Shown in pieces: positions 39,021 to 47,731 of a stretch of 53,458 nt of DNA. The stretch is from Verrucomicrobiota bacterium. Its GTDB lineage: Bacteria > Verrucomicrobiota > Verrucomicrobiia > Limisphaerales > UBA8199. Both the position numbers and the translations under genes were made by a program. The stretch is from positions 1-53,458 of the forward strand of contig JAAYVL010000098.1 in assembly GCA_012517205.1 (NCBI GenBank), given 5' to 3'. The notes under the pieces were generated by a model. It had not been told where the DNA came from. It did not search any database and saw only the letters and a program-made list of their open reading frames with translations. Each line of letters begins with the position of its first letter. The first letter of the stretch is position 1.

Positions 39021-40982
39021 TTACTTGCTGGCGTTGCCCAGTTCCTCGTTGTTGGCGACGTTGACGATTTTGAACTGTTCGGCGTGGAGGCCCGGGTCGG
39101 CACGGAAGGAGAGTTTGCCGAAGTAGCGTTTCTCCATTTCGATGAGGTGTTTTTCGTCTTCCGTGCGGAGCCGTTCGAGGATGGTGGGATGCACCGCGAT
39201 GCGCAGTTGGAAGTCCGACTCGTCGCGCGGGCGTTTTTTGAGGATTTCGCTCAGCTTGCGCTGGATTTCGACGCTCATGGTCAGGGCGCTCTTGACCTTG
39301 CCTCGGCCTTTGCAGTAGGGGCAGTCGTCATAGACGGCGGCGTTGACGCTTTCGGAGTGGCGCTGGCGGGTCATTTCCATCAACCCGAGCTGCGAGATGG
39401 GCAAGACGTGAGTTTTGGCCTTGTCGCGGTGCAGCGCTTCCTTCATGCGCTGGTAAACCTGCTGTTGGTCGCGGCGGGATTTCATGTCAATGAAGTCGAG
39501 CACGATCAGGCCGCCGATATTGCGCAGGCGCAATTGCCGGGCGATTTCGTCGGCGGCTTCGAGGTTGACCTTGAGGATGGCCGCTTCCTGGTCTTTGCCG
39601 CCTTTGTGGCGGCCGGAGTTGACGTCAATGGCGACCAGCGCCTCGGTTTCGTCCACGACGATGTAGCCGCCGCTTTTGAGGTGGACCTGCCGGGAGAAGG
39701 CGTTCTCCAGTTGCCGCGTAATGTTGAAGCGGTCAAAGATGGGCTGCGGGTCGGTGTAGAGTTTGACCTTGTCAGCGGAGCGCTTGGAGATTTTGGCAAT
39801 CATTTCGCGCATCCGGTCGTGGGCTTTCGGGCTGTCCACGACGATGCGTTCGACGTCTTCGGTCAGGAAGTCGCGGACGGTGCGCTCGATCAGGTCGGGT
39901 TCCTGGAATACGCAACTGGCCAGGGGCTGTTTCTGGATGCGCTCCTGGACCTGGTGCCATTCCTCGAGCAGGAGGGCGAGGTCGCGCACGAAATACCGTT
40001 TTTGCTGGCCTTCGCCCACCGTGCGCATGATGACGCCCATGCCGTCGGGGATGGCGAGTTCGCGCAGAATCTTCTTCAGGCGCTGGCGTTCCTGGGCGTT
40101 TTCGATCTTGCGCGAGATGCCGCTTTGGTCCGAGTTGGGGAGCAGGACGAGGTAACGGCCCGGCAGGACCAGGTTGGTCGTGACGCGGGGGCCCTTGGTA
40201 CCGATGGGGCCTTTGGTCACCTGGGCGATGATTTCGCTGCCCGGCGGGTAGAGGCGGGGGATGTCTTTCTGGGTAATTTTGGGTTTGTCGCGCCGGCGGG
40301 GGCCGCGGTCCACGATCTCGACGCCGCTGTCAAAGTTGCTCGGGACAATATCCCAGTAGTGCAGAAACGCGTTCTTCTCGAACCCGATGTCCACAAAGGC
40401 CGCTTTGAGGCCGTCTTCCAGATTGCGGACCTTGCCTTTGAAGATGCTGCCGACCAGCCGCTCTTCGGTGGTGCGTTCGATGGTGAACTCTTCGAGGCGG
40501 CCTTCTTCGGAGACGGCGACGCGGGTTTCGAGGGTTTCCGCGTTGATGACGACTTCCTTGTGGACGCGCTTGACGGGCTTGATCAGCCGCTGAACCTTTT
40601 TGACGAGGTTGTTGGCCGCGGAGCGGAGGGTTTCCACAATGCCCCGGGACGGCTCCTTGATGGGCACCGGGGTGAAGGGTTTCTCTTGTTCGCCGCGCGG
40701 AGGGGGCGCCGGGGTTGATTCGGGGGATTGGCCCGGAGCATCCGGCGCGGCCGGGGATTTGCGGGGGCCCTCCGGCGGCAGGCCGGCGGCGATGTTCTCC
40801 GCCCGGTCAATTTCGTGGTCGTGGCGGCGATCGTAAATCTTTTCCATCGGCGGCGGGGCCACGGCCTCGGCGCGCGCCTGGTTGCCGGCGCGGTCGGGCG
40901 TTTGCGGTTGCCCGTGGCCGATGCCGCGGCTGGGGCGAAACCGCATGCCGCGCCGGCGGCGGGAGAAGTTTTTGTCACTCAT
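39021..40982 (-). CDS. rng: Ribonuclease E/G family endoribonuclease
   Basis: A 653-residue RNase E/G. Residues 1-130 are a disordered, Arg/Pro-rich extension at the N-terminus, an unusual place since RNase E carries its disordered part at the C-terminus. The catalytic core begins at about 140 (EVVINAETLETRVAVSEEGRLEEF) with an S1 domain (VGSIFKGKVRNLEDGLKAAFVDIGFEKNAFLHYWD), then the DNase-like site with Asp453 (AIDVNSGR) and Asp496 (VLDFIDM), and the zinc-link CPYC (554-557). It cleaves single-stranded RNA in rRNA maturation and mRNA decay. rodA ends 2 bases upstream, so it is the last gene of the cell-shape operon. The E versus G assignment is open; core length fits RNase G better. Confidence 0.93.
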   Translation of the reverse strand: MSDKNFSRRRRGMRFRPSRGIGHGQPQTPDRAGNQARAEAVAPPPMEKIYDRRHDHEIDRAENIAAGLPPEGPRKSPAAPDAPGQSPESTPAPPPRGEQEKPFTPVPIKEPSRGIVETLRSAANNLVKKVQRLIKPVKRVHKEVVINAETLETRVAVSEEGRLEEFTIERTTEERLVGSIFKGKVRNLEDGLKAAFVDIGFEKNAFLHYWDIVPSNFDSGVEIVDRGPRRRDKPKITQKDIPRLYPPGSEIIAQVTKGPIGTKGPRVTTNLVLPGRYLVLLPNSDQSGISRKIENAQERQRLKKILRELAIPDGMGVIMRTVGEGQQKRYFVRDLALLLEEWHQVQERIQKQPLASCVFQEPDLIERTVRDFLTEDVERIVVDSPKAHDRMREMIAKISKRSADKVKLYTDPQPIFDRFNITRQLENAFSRQVHLKSGGYIVVDETEALVAIDVNSGRHKGGKDQEAAILKVNLEAADEIARQLRLRNIGGLIVLDFIDMKSRRDQQQVYQRMKEALHRDKAKTHVLPISQLGLMEMTRQRHSESVNAAVYDDCPYCKGRGKVKSALTMSVEIQRKLSEILKKRPRDESDFQLRIAVHPTILERLRTEDEKHLIEMEKRYFGKLSFRADPGLHAEQFKIVNVANNEELGNASK

Positions 40983-40984
40983 AA

Positions 40985-42190
40985 TTAATAGGTTCTGCGA
41001 TAGAAGTACACGTTTTGCAGGATGCCCATAGCGATCAACGAGCCGAGCACTGAAGATCCGCCGTAACTCAGCAGCGGCAGTGGCACGCCCGTCACGGGCA
41101 TCAACCGAATATTCATGCCGATATTGATGAAGACGTGGCTGAAGATGAGCGCAACGACGCCCACGGCCATCATCTTGCCCAGGCGATCGCGCGCCTGGCC
41201 GGCGATTCTGATTCCAGAGAACAGAACCGCCCCGTAGAGCGTGATGACGATCACGCTGCCGACGAATCCTTTCTCCTCGGCAATGACGGAGAAAATGAAA
41301 TCATTATGCGCCACCGGGCGGGGCAGGAAGCCCAGGGCGTTTTGCGTGCCTTGCCGCCAGCCTTTGCCGATGAGCCCACCCGAGCCCACGGAGATCAGCG
41401 CCTGCCGCACGTTATGCGAGTAATCCGCCTGTTGCTGGCGCAAGCGGGCCAGCTCCGCCCGGGACGCGCCCGGCGGGGGGGCTTCTTCCCGGCCGAAATA
41501 CACCAGCAGCCGCCGCCGCTGGTAGTCTTCGAGTTTGATCTGCCAGTTGGGGGGCGCAAACAGCACGTTGCCCACAAACAGCGCGCCCAGGAGGCCCGCG
41601 CCTCCGAGCAGCCGCAGCAGGTAGCGCCGGGGGATTCCGGCCACGAACAGGATCGCCAGCCCGGTGGGCAGGAACACCAGCGCGGACCCCAGGTCGGGCT
41701 CCTTCAGGATCAACAGGAACGGCAGGAGCATCAGTCCGAGCGACTTCCAGAAGGTCGCCAGCCCGCGTAACTCTTCGACGGGCCGGCTCAGGTAGTTGGC
41801 CTGGGCCAGGATGAAAGCGAGCTTGGCAAACTCCGACGGCTGCAGGCTGAAGAAGCCCAGGTCGAACCATCGGCGCGCGCCGAAGCGCACGGTGCCGAAG
41901 AACAAGACCAGGACCAGCATCAGGATCGCGCTCCAGTAGATGACCATGGCCCAGCGGGCGAGGATGTGATAATCCACGCAGCAAACCGCGGTGGCGGCGC
42001 CCATGCCCAGCCCGTACCAGACGGCTTGCCGGAACCAGCTCTGCTTGTACCACACCAGCGTGGCGGCGGATTCGCCGACCATGGTCGCGCTATAGACAAA
42101 GACCGTTCCCAGCAGCATCAGCCCGCACAGGGCGGCGATTTGGAGCCGGTCTATGCGGGATTCGTGGCGCTGGAGGTCCTGGTCAAACAT
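40985..42190 (-). CDS. rodA: Rod-shape glycosyltransferase RodA
   Basis: A 401-residue SEDS protein with ten membrane helices. It polymerises lipid II into glycan strands with PBP2 during side-wall growth. SEDS landmarks: the early helix VFVYSAT, FGARRWFDLGFFSLQPSEFAKLAFILAQANYLS, ILKEPDLGSALVFLPTGLAILF with the catalytic-site Asp, the loop VGSGGLIGKGWRQGTQNALGFLPRPVAHNDFIFSVIAEEKGFVGS, and NIGMNIRLMPVTGVPLPLLSYGGSSVL. An insert of about 45 residues (KLEDYQRRRLLVYFGREEAPPPGASRAEL...) enlarges the fourth extracytoplasmic loop. PBP2 lies 22 bases upstream. Confidence 0.95.
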   Translation of the reverse strand: MFDQDLQRHESRIDRLQIAALCGLMLLGTVFVYSATMVGESAATLVWYKQSWFRQAVWYGLGMGAATAVCCVDYHILARWAMVIYWSAILMLVLVLFFGTVRFGARRWFDLGFFSLQPSEFAKLAFILAQANYLSRPVEELRGLATFWKSLGLMLLPFLLILKEPDLGSALVFLPTGLAILFVAGIPRRYLLRLLGGAGLLGALFVGNVLFAPPNWQIKLEDYQRRRLLVYFGREEAPPPGASRAELARLRQQQADYSHNVRQALISVGSGGLIGKGWRQGTQNALGFLPRPVAHNDFIFSVIAEEKGFVGSVIVITLYGAVLFSGIRIAGQARDRLGKMMAVGVVALIFSHVFINIGMNIRLMPVTGVPLPLLSYGGSSVLGSLIAMGILQNVYFYRRTY

Positions 42191-42212
42191 GGTTAGGGCC
42201 GCGAGGCGCGCA

Positions 42213-44234
42213 TCAGGGGTTTCGGGCCAGGGCCGGTGAGGAGGCCAGTTGCGCCCGCTCGCGGTCGAGGAGGGCGGAATAGATTTTGCCGGCGATCGGG
42301 GCGCAGGTGGTGCCGCCGGAAACGCCGTTTTCGACCATCACGACAACGGCGTATCGAGGTTGTTCATAAGGCGCAAACGAGGCGAACCAGGTTGTCTGGC
42401 CAATCTTGACGTTGCGGGCGTCCTGCACCTGCGCCGTGCCGGTTTTGCCGCCGATTCGGATTCCCGGGACGGCGGCTCCGCGGCCCGTGGCGTCGGCGTC
42501 TTCCACGTTGGCCAGCATGGCGTCGCGCAGGATGCGCAGCGTGCGCGTGCTCACGCCCAGGTGGTCGCGCACCCGCCCCCGCGGGAAGACCTGCGGCGGC
42601 TGCGGCGAGGCCGGGTCCACCGATTCGATGCGGTCCACCAGCCGGGGCCACAGGACAATGCCGTCGTTGGCGATGGCCGCGGTCAGGACGGCTATTTGCA
42701 GGGGCGTGACCCAGACCGGGTCCTGCCCGATGCATAAGTTGCCGGTGTTGCCATCGCTCCAGTCGGTGCGGAGCCGCTGCAGGCTGGGGAACTGGCCGGG
42801 CGCATCCTGCCGCGTGGGCAGCCCGGAGCGCTCGCCGAAGTGCAGCCGCTGGCCCAGGCGGATGATCCGCTCGGGGCCGGCCCGCAGGCCGCAGGTGATG
42901 AAATAAGAGTTGCTGGAAAGTTTGAGTGCCCGGCGGAAGTTATAGTCGCCGGGCGGGGCCAGGTCCTTGAACGTGCGTTTGCCGACGCGTTTGTGGCCTT
43001 TGGCGGGCTGCGCGGGGTTGGGCTCGACATGGATGATTTCCTCCGGGTTCAACCCGCTTTCCAGCGCGGCCATTCCCACCACGGTCTTAAAGACCGAGCC
43101 CGGCATGTAGTTTTCAAACGTGGCGCGATTCTTTTCGGCGTTCAGCTCGGTGATGCGCCGCCATTGTTCGTGGGTGATGCCCCGCACATACCAGTTCGGG
43201 TCCAGCGTGGGCGATGAGACCAGGGCCAGGAGGTCGCCCGTCCACACGTCCATGACCACCACCGCCCCCCGCGTTGCGCTGCCCGCGACGCCTTGCAGCG
43301 CGCGTTCCGCGGCCTGTTGCACCGCCAAATCCAGGGTCAGCACCACATTGCGGCCGGGCGCCGCCGGGCTCCAGATATTCTCCGTCTGGCGATAGCCGAC
43401 GTTGTTGACCAGGACCGATTTGGCGCCGGCTACCCCGCGCAGTTCTTTATCGAAGCCGTACTCGATTCCGACCACGCCGCGGTAATCGGGGAGGCGGTAC
43501 GAGAAAAAGGCTTCCTCCCCCTCCACGGAACTGTCGTCGCGCAGCAGGTGCCCGAGCGCGTGGGTGGCCGTGGTGCCGTAAGGGTAGCAGCGGGTCGGCA
43601 GGATTTCCAGGTCCACGCCCAGGGGGCTGGTGGATTGCTCCTCGAACCGGGCAATTTGCGCCGGCGTCAGATCCGTCAGCAGCGGGTAGGGCAGGGCGAG
43701 GCGCTTTTGATAATGCTGCTCGAAGTTGGTCACGGCCAGCGAGAGCGGCTGCCGCAGCCGCTGGCTGACCTGGGCCACCACGTTGCTGGCCACTTCGCAG
43801 CGGGCTTCCCGCCGCAACGCGTTTCGGTGCGCCGCGGTAAAAAGGAAGGGGCGGCGCTCCGCTTTGGTGAGCTTGCGATGCAACTGGTTCTCCCGTTCCT
43901 GCAGCGCGAGTTTCAGCGTGGCGCGGGCGCGGGTGGCTTTCTCCGCATACACCGCGTCGAATGTGTCGTGAAGTTCCTCGCAGTAGAGGCTGATGTTGTA
44001 GGTGGGGCGGCTTTCCGCCAGCGCCCGGCCGTTGCGGTCCAGGATCTGGCCGCGCACCGCCGGGATGCGCACCGTGCGGAAGGATTGCCGTTCGAGCCTG
44101 GTCCGGTATTCGTCCGCCGAGACGACCTGCACCCACCACAACCCGCCCAGCAGGATGCCCAATCCGGCCAGCACGGTCACCGCCACCGCCCGCAGGTGGG
44201 CATCGTCGGTTCGGAGTTGGTCGAAGATGAACAT
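42213..44234 (-). CDS. mrdA: Penicillin-binding protein 2 (elongation transpeptidase)
   Basis: A 673-residue class B PBP. One N-terminal membrane helix (about 16-38), a pedestal domain with RGQILDRNGRALAESRPTYNIS, and the transpeptidase domain from about 300. The active-site motifs are S380-x-x-K383 (MPGSVFKTV), S440-S-N442 (LKLSSNSYF) and K597-T-G (IGGKTGTAQ). It crosslinks the strands made by RodA during rod elongation. The pedestal has an insert of about 55 Lys/Arg-rich residues after TYNISLY (residues 90-145), longer than in E. coli PBP2. Sits between mreD (46 bases) and rodA in the standard order. Confidence 0.95.
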   Translation of the reverse strand: MFIFDQLRTDDAHLRAVAVTVLAGLGILLGGLWWVQVVSADEYRTRLERQSFRTVRIPAVRGQILDRNGRALAESRPTYNISLYCEELHDTFDAVYAEKATRARATLKLALQERENQLHRKLTKAERRPFLFTAAHRNALRREARCEVASNVVAQVSQRLRQPLSLAVTNFEQHYQKRLALPYPLLTDLTPAQIARFEEQSTSPLGVDLEILPTRCYPYGTTATHALGHLLRDDSSVEGEEAFFSYRLPDYRGVVGIEYGFDKELRGVAGAKSVLVNNVGYRQTENIWSPAAPGRNVVLTLDLAVQQAAERALQGVAGSATRGAVVVMDVWTGDLLALVSSPTLDPNWYVRGITHEQWRRITELNAEKNRATFENYMPGSVFKTVVGMAALESGLNPEEIIHVEPNPAQPAKGHKRVGKRTFKDLAPPGDYNFRRALKLSSNSYFITCGLRAGPERIIRLGQRLHFGERSGLPTRQDAPGQFPSLQRLRTDWSDGNTGNLCIGQDPVWVTPLQIAVLTAAIANDGIVLWPRLVDRIESVDPASPQPPQVFPRGRVRDHLGVSTRTLRILRDAMLANVEDADATGRGAAVPGIRIGGKTGTAQVQDARNVKIGQTTWFASFAPYEQPRYAVVVMVENGVSGGTTCAPIAGKIYSALLDRERAQLASSPALARNP

Positions 44235-44280
44235 CAGTTCGGAAAGCGCGGGCTAAAGGGAGGATGGGCCAAAGGGATGT

Positions 44281-44901
44281 TCATCGGGGGCGCCTCGGTT
44301 TGCTTCTCGCCCGGTCTATGACTTCGCCGCGGTAGCCGCCGATCAAGGCTCCGCGGCGGCCTCGCCGGATTTCCCGATCCGGGCGGAAACTGGATTCGGT
44401 CGCGCCGCGGTGAACCAGGGCATGCTGCAGCCAGCCGAACAGTTCAAACCAAACCGGCGCGGCGAGGGCGCCCCCGGCGCAGAGCACGACCAATTGCCAC
44501 AGCGTGCCCCAGCCGAACAGCGGATGGCTTCCCATGGTCAGCAGCAGCAGCAGCGTCAGCGCCGGCGCGACGACGCTGGCCGCCGCGCCGAGGACCGCCT
44601 GGGCAAAGGGCTGGTCGCGCAGAATCAATTCGCGTTTGAGGAAAATCACCCATCCGACGGCGAACAAGGGCAGCACGGTTACCCCCAGCGGATTGGCGGA
44701 AAGGGAGTCGAACCACAGCCCCGCGCACACCGCCAGCAGCGTCACGGTGGTCAGCCCCGAGGACAGGGCGGCATAAACCATGAGCGGCGGCAGCAGGTCC
44801 ACTTGCGCGCCCGCGAGAAAGCGCGCGCTCCCGAACGCGGCCTGTCCGAATACCGCCAGAAAAGCGGCTCCCAGGATAAAAGCGGTATTGAGCCAGTTCA
44901 T
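44281..44901 (-). CDS. mreD: Rod shape-determining protein MreD
   Basis: A 206-residue integral membrane protein with five or six helices and the MreD-type start (NWLNTAFILGAAFLAVFGQAAFG). The middle has PPLMVYAALSSGLTTVTLLAVCAGLWFDSLSANPLGVTVLPLF, the usual glycine/aspartate-containing helix pair. It links MreC to the membrane part of the elongation machine. The start at 44901 overlaps the mreC stop by 4 bases (ATGA). The C-terminal 45 residues are basic and soluble, longer than in most MreD proteins. Confidence 0.88.
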   Translation of the reverse strand: MNWLNTAFILGAAFLAVFGQAAFGSARFLAGAQVDLLPPLMVYAALSSGLTTVTLLAVCAGLWFDSLSANPLGVTVLPLFAVGWVIFLKRELILRDQPFAQAVLGAAASVVAPALTLLLLLTMGSHPLFGWGTLWQLVVLCAGGALAAPVWFELFGWLQHALVHRGATESSFRPDREIRRGRRGALIGGYRGEVIDRARSKPRRPR

Positions 44902-45701
44902 GGAAACATCACCCACACCTCTTCCAATGCGTTTAAGTTGGCCGCCAGCCGCACGCGCGCCTCGTAGCGCAAGCCGTAGTCCACCGGCTGCACATCCACA
45001 ATTTGGCCAATGGGGATGCCTTTCGGAAAAATGCCCCCCTCACCGCTGGTGAACACCCGTTGCGCGGGCTTCAGTTCCGCGCCCCGGGAAAGATAATCCA
45101 TCCGCACTAATTGAGCTGCCAGGGGGCCGTCCGCGCTGATTACGCCGGTGTCGCGGGTTTCGTTTTCAACCCGCGCGGCCACCTTGCAATTCGGGTCTCC
45201 CAGCAGAACGACTTGCGACCGGGTCAAACTCACGGAAGCAACCCGGCCCACCAGGCCCTCCGTGGTCAAGACCGGCAGGTTCACTTGCAGACCGTCGCGG
45301 CTGCCCAGGTCAATCTGAATCGAGCGCCACCAGTTGGCCGGCTCGCGCAGGACCACTTTGGCCAGCTTGAGCTTCCACGGGGTCTGGGCGCGCCATCCCA
45401 CCAGTTGCCGGAGGCGGGCATTCTCGCCGGCGATTTCCGCCGCCTGCAACGCCTGCAGGCGCAGGCGTTGTTCCTCCTGGCGCAGTTGCGCATTCTGCTT
45501 GACCAGTTCCCGCCGCGGCAGGATGGCGTCTGCGGCGGCGCCGACCACCTGCTGCGTGGAGCCGGCCAGCCCGAACAGGGGCAGAAACAGGCTGCCCAGG
45601 GCGAGCTTGAGGCGGGCCGCCGTTTGGCCGGGAAGGTTCAAAACCACCAGCGCCAGCAGCACCACCAGGCCCAATGTAATATAATGCGACCGTTTCAACA
45701 T
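44898..45701 (-). CDS. mreC: Rod shape-determining protein MreC
   Basis: A 267-residue periplasmic scaffold. One N-terminal helix (about 7-22), a coiled-coil segment (about 65-100, VKQNAQLRQEEQRLRLQALQAAEIAGENARLRQLVGW), then the two beta-barrels starting KVVLREPANWWRSIQIDLGSRDGL and ending VQPVDYGLRYEARVRLAANLNALEEVWV, all typical of MreC. It dimerises and activates PBP2/RodA. It is translationally coupled to mreD and follows mreB by 104 bases. Confidence 0.93.
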   Translation of the reverse strand: MLKRSHYITLGLVVLLALVVLNLPGQTAARLKLALGSLFLPLFGLAGSTQQVVGAAADAILPRRELVKQNAQLRQEEQRLRLQALQAAEIAGENARLRQLVGWRAQTPWKLKLAKVVLREPANWWRSIQIDLGSRDGLQVNLPVLTTEGLVGRVASVSLTRSQVVLLGDPNCKVAARVENETRDTGVISADGPLAAQLVRMDYLSRGAELKPAQRVFTSGEGGIFPKGIPIGQIVDVQPVDYGLRYEARVRLAANLNALEEVWVMFP

Positions 45702-45805
45702 CTAACTCGTCGGCAATGAACGAGCGGCGGCTGGCGGCTGGGGAAAGGTCGTGGGCGACCGTTCACCGATGCCGACTGCCAGCCACCGTGATGATGAGGG
45801 GGGAA

Positions 45806-46831
<1,026 letters not shown>

Positions 46832-46855
46832 GAATTTTGCCTAACAAGCGGAGAG

Positions 46856-46883
46856 ACTATGGGAAAGACCCGCTGCCGGTCAA
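46856..46883 (-). promoter_or_regulatory. Putative mreB promoter
   Basis: On the minus strand TTGACC (46883-46878), a 16-base spacer and CATAGT (46861-46856). The expected leader to the ATG at 46831 would be about 18 bases. Confidence 0.45.
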
Positions 46884-47114
46884 GGGGATTAACTGACCTT
46901 TTTATGCGTTGGCCAATCCCGCTTTTTGGGGGAATGCAGGCTTCACTTCCAGCGTCGGTTGAGGCCGTTATTAAGCTCCTTTCACTTCTCCATCCGCGCG
47001 CCAGCAAGCGCGCCATTTCCGGGTGCGGAACGGCGCGCCCCACCCCGGGTCACCGGCGGCGTTAAAGCTGCCAGGATGAGCAGGGGCAGCCTGGAATCGT
47101 GCGGAACTGGGTAC

Positions 47115-47147
47115 AAAAAGAGCGGCCCGGCTCTTACTCCGGGCCGC
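47115..47147 (-). terminator. Intrinsic terminator upstream of mreB
   Basis: On the minus strand GCGGCCCGG-AGTAAGAG-CCGGGCCGC, a perfect 9-base stem with an 8-base loop, is followed by TCTTTTTG. It ends a transcript coming from the right, about 290 bases before mreB. Confidence 0.82.
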
Positions 47148-47260
47148 CCCCAACCCAACCATGAAAAGAGAAGGGCAGTGCCTGTTGGTCCCGGCTCCGC
47201 CCCTCTCAGGAGGATGTAGGCAGGGAACCTACAAATCTTTTAATTGCAGCTTACATGCCA
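47148..47260 (-). ncRNA. Candidate structured small RNA ending at the terminator
   Basis: Read on the minus strand, this short non-coding stretch contains nested stems: TGTAGG/CCTACA with a 7-base loop, CCTC/GAGG, and a 9-pair stem GAGAGGGGC with GCCCTTCTC (one G-U) enclosing a GCC/GGC inner pair. It runs directly into the strong terminator at 47115-47147. I tried to read it as 6S, SRP, RNase P or tmRNA and could not. It could be a small RNA or a leader/attenuator for mreB. The 5' end is a guess. Confidence 0.35.
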
Positions 47261-47731
47261 AGTCCGATCCAAAGATGATTTCGGGCGCGCGCACGCGCTC
47301 GGCAACCGATCTTCCTGGAGATAACTGCGAAGGTTAGCTCGATTCCCCTGGCCCAAAAGCGGTAGAACCAAAGCGGATCTAACGGCCGCAATTGGCCTTA
47401 TATTCGGGCTTTGAAAGGACACGCCGAACACGCTAAATGCCTGGAAAATTGCCAATTAATCCGCGTGCCGCCGGCTCATCGCTTGCCGGCCGGATGAGAT
47501 TGCGCGCCGTTCCCGTTTTCGCCCTTTTTTTTAGCGCACTTGGTGGGTTGCGCGGACAACCTGAAAGGCTTCGTTCCAAAGTACCCGCAAAGCCATTGCC
47601 CCTGTCCATTTCCGGGACGGTGACTTGTCCTGCAAGCCGGGTTGGGACAGTCCCCGGCCCGGCTATCTACACCGTGCCGCGCCGCGGTATCAGTCCCGCC
47701 GGACAGCCTGCCCGGACGGCCGTGCTCGCAT

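Larger units (their letters stand above)
46832..47731. other. Gene-free 0.9 kb between mreB and ilvD
   Basis: The frames in this stretch do not look like proteins. It holds the mreB promoter candidate (46856-46883), a strong minus-strand terminator (47115-47147) and, just to its right, a stretch that folds well as RNA on the minus strand (47148-47260). Nothing recognisable lies between about 47270 and 47731. Confidence 0.55.

Noticed and set aside
47148-47260. 6S, SRP, RNase P or tmRNA gene
   Set aside because: The hallmark core sequences of these RNAs (for example the SRP GGAAG apex, RNase P GAGGAAAGTCC, the tRNA-like ends of tmRNA) are not present, so only a generic structured RNA is proposed.
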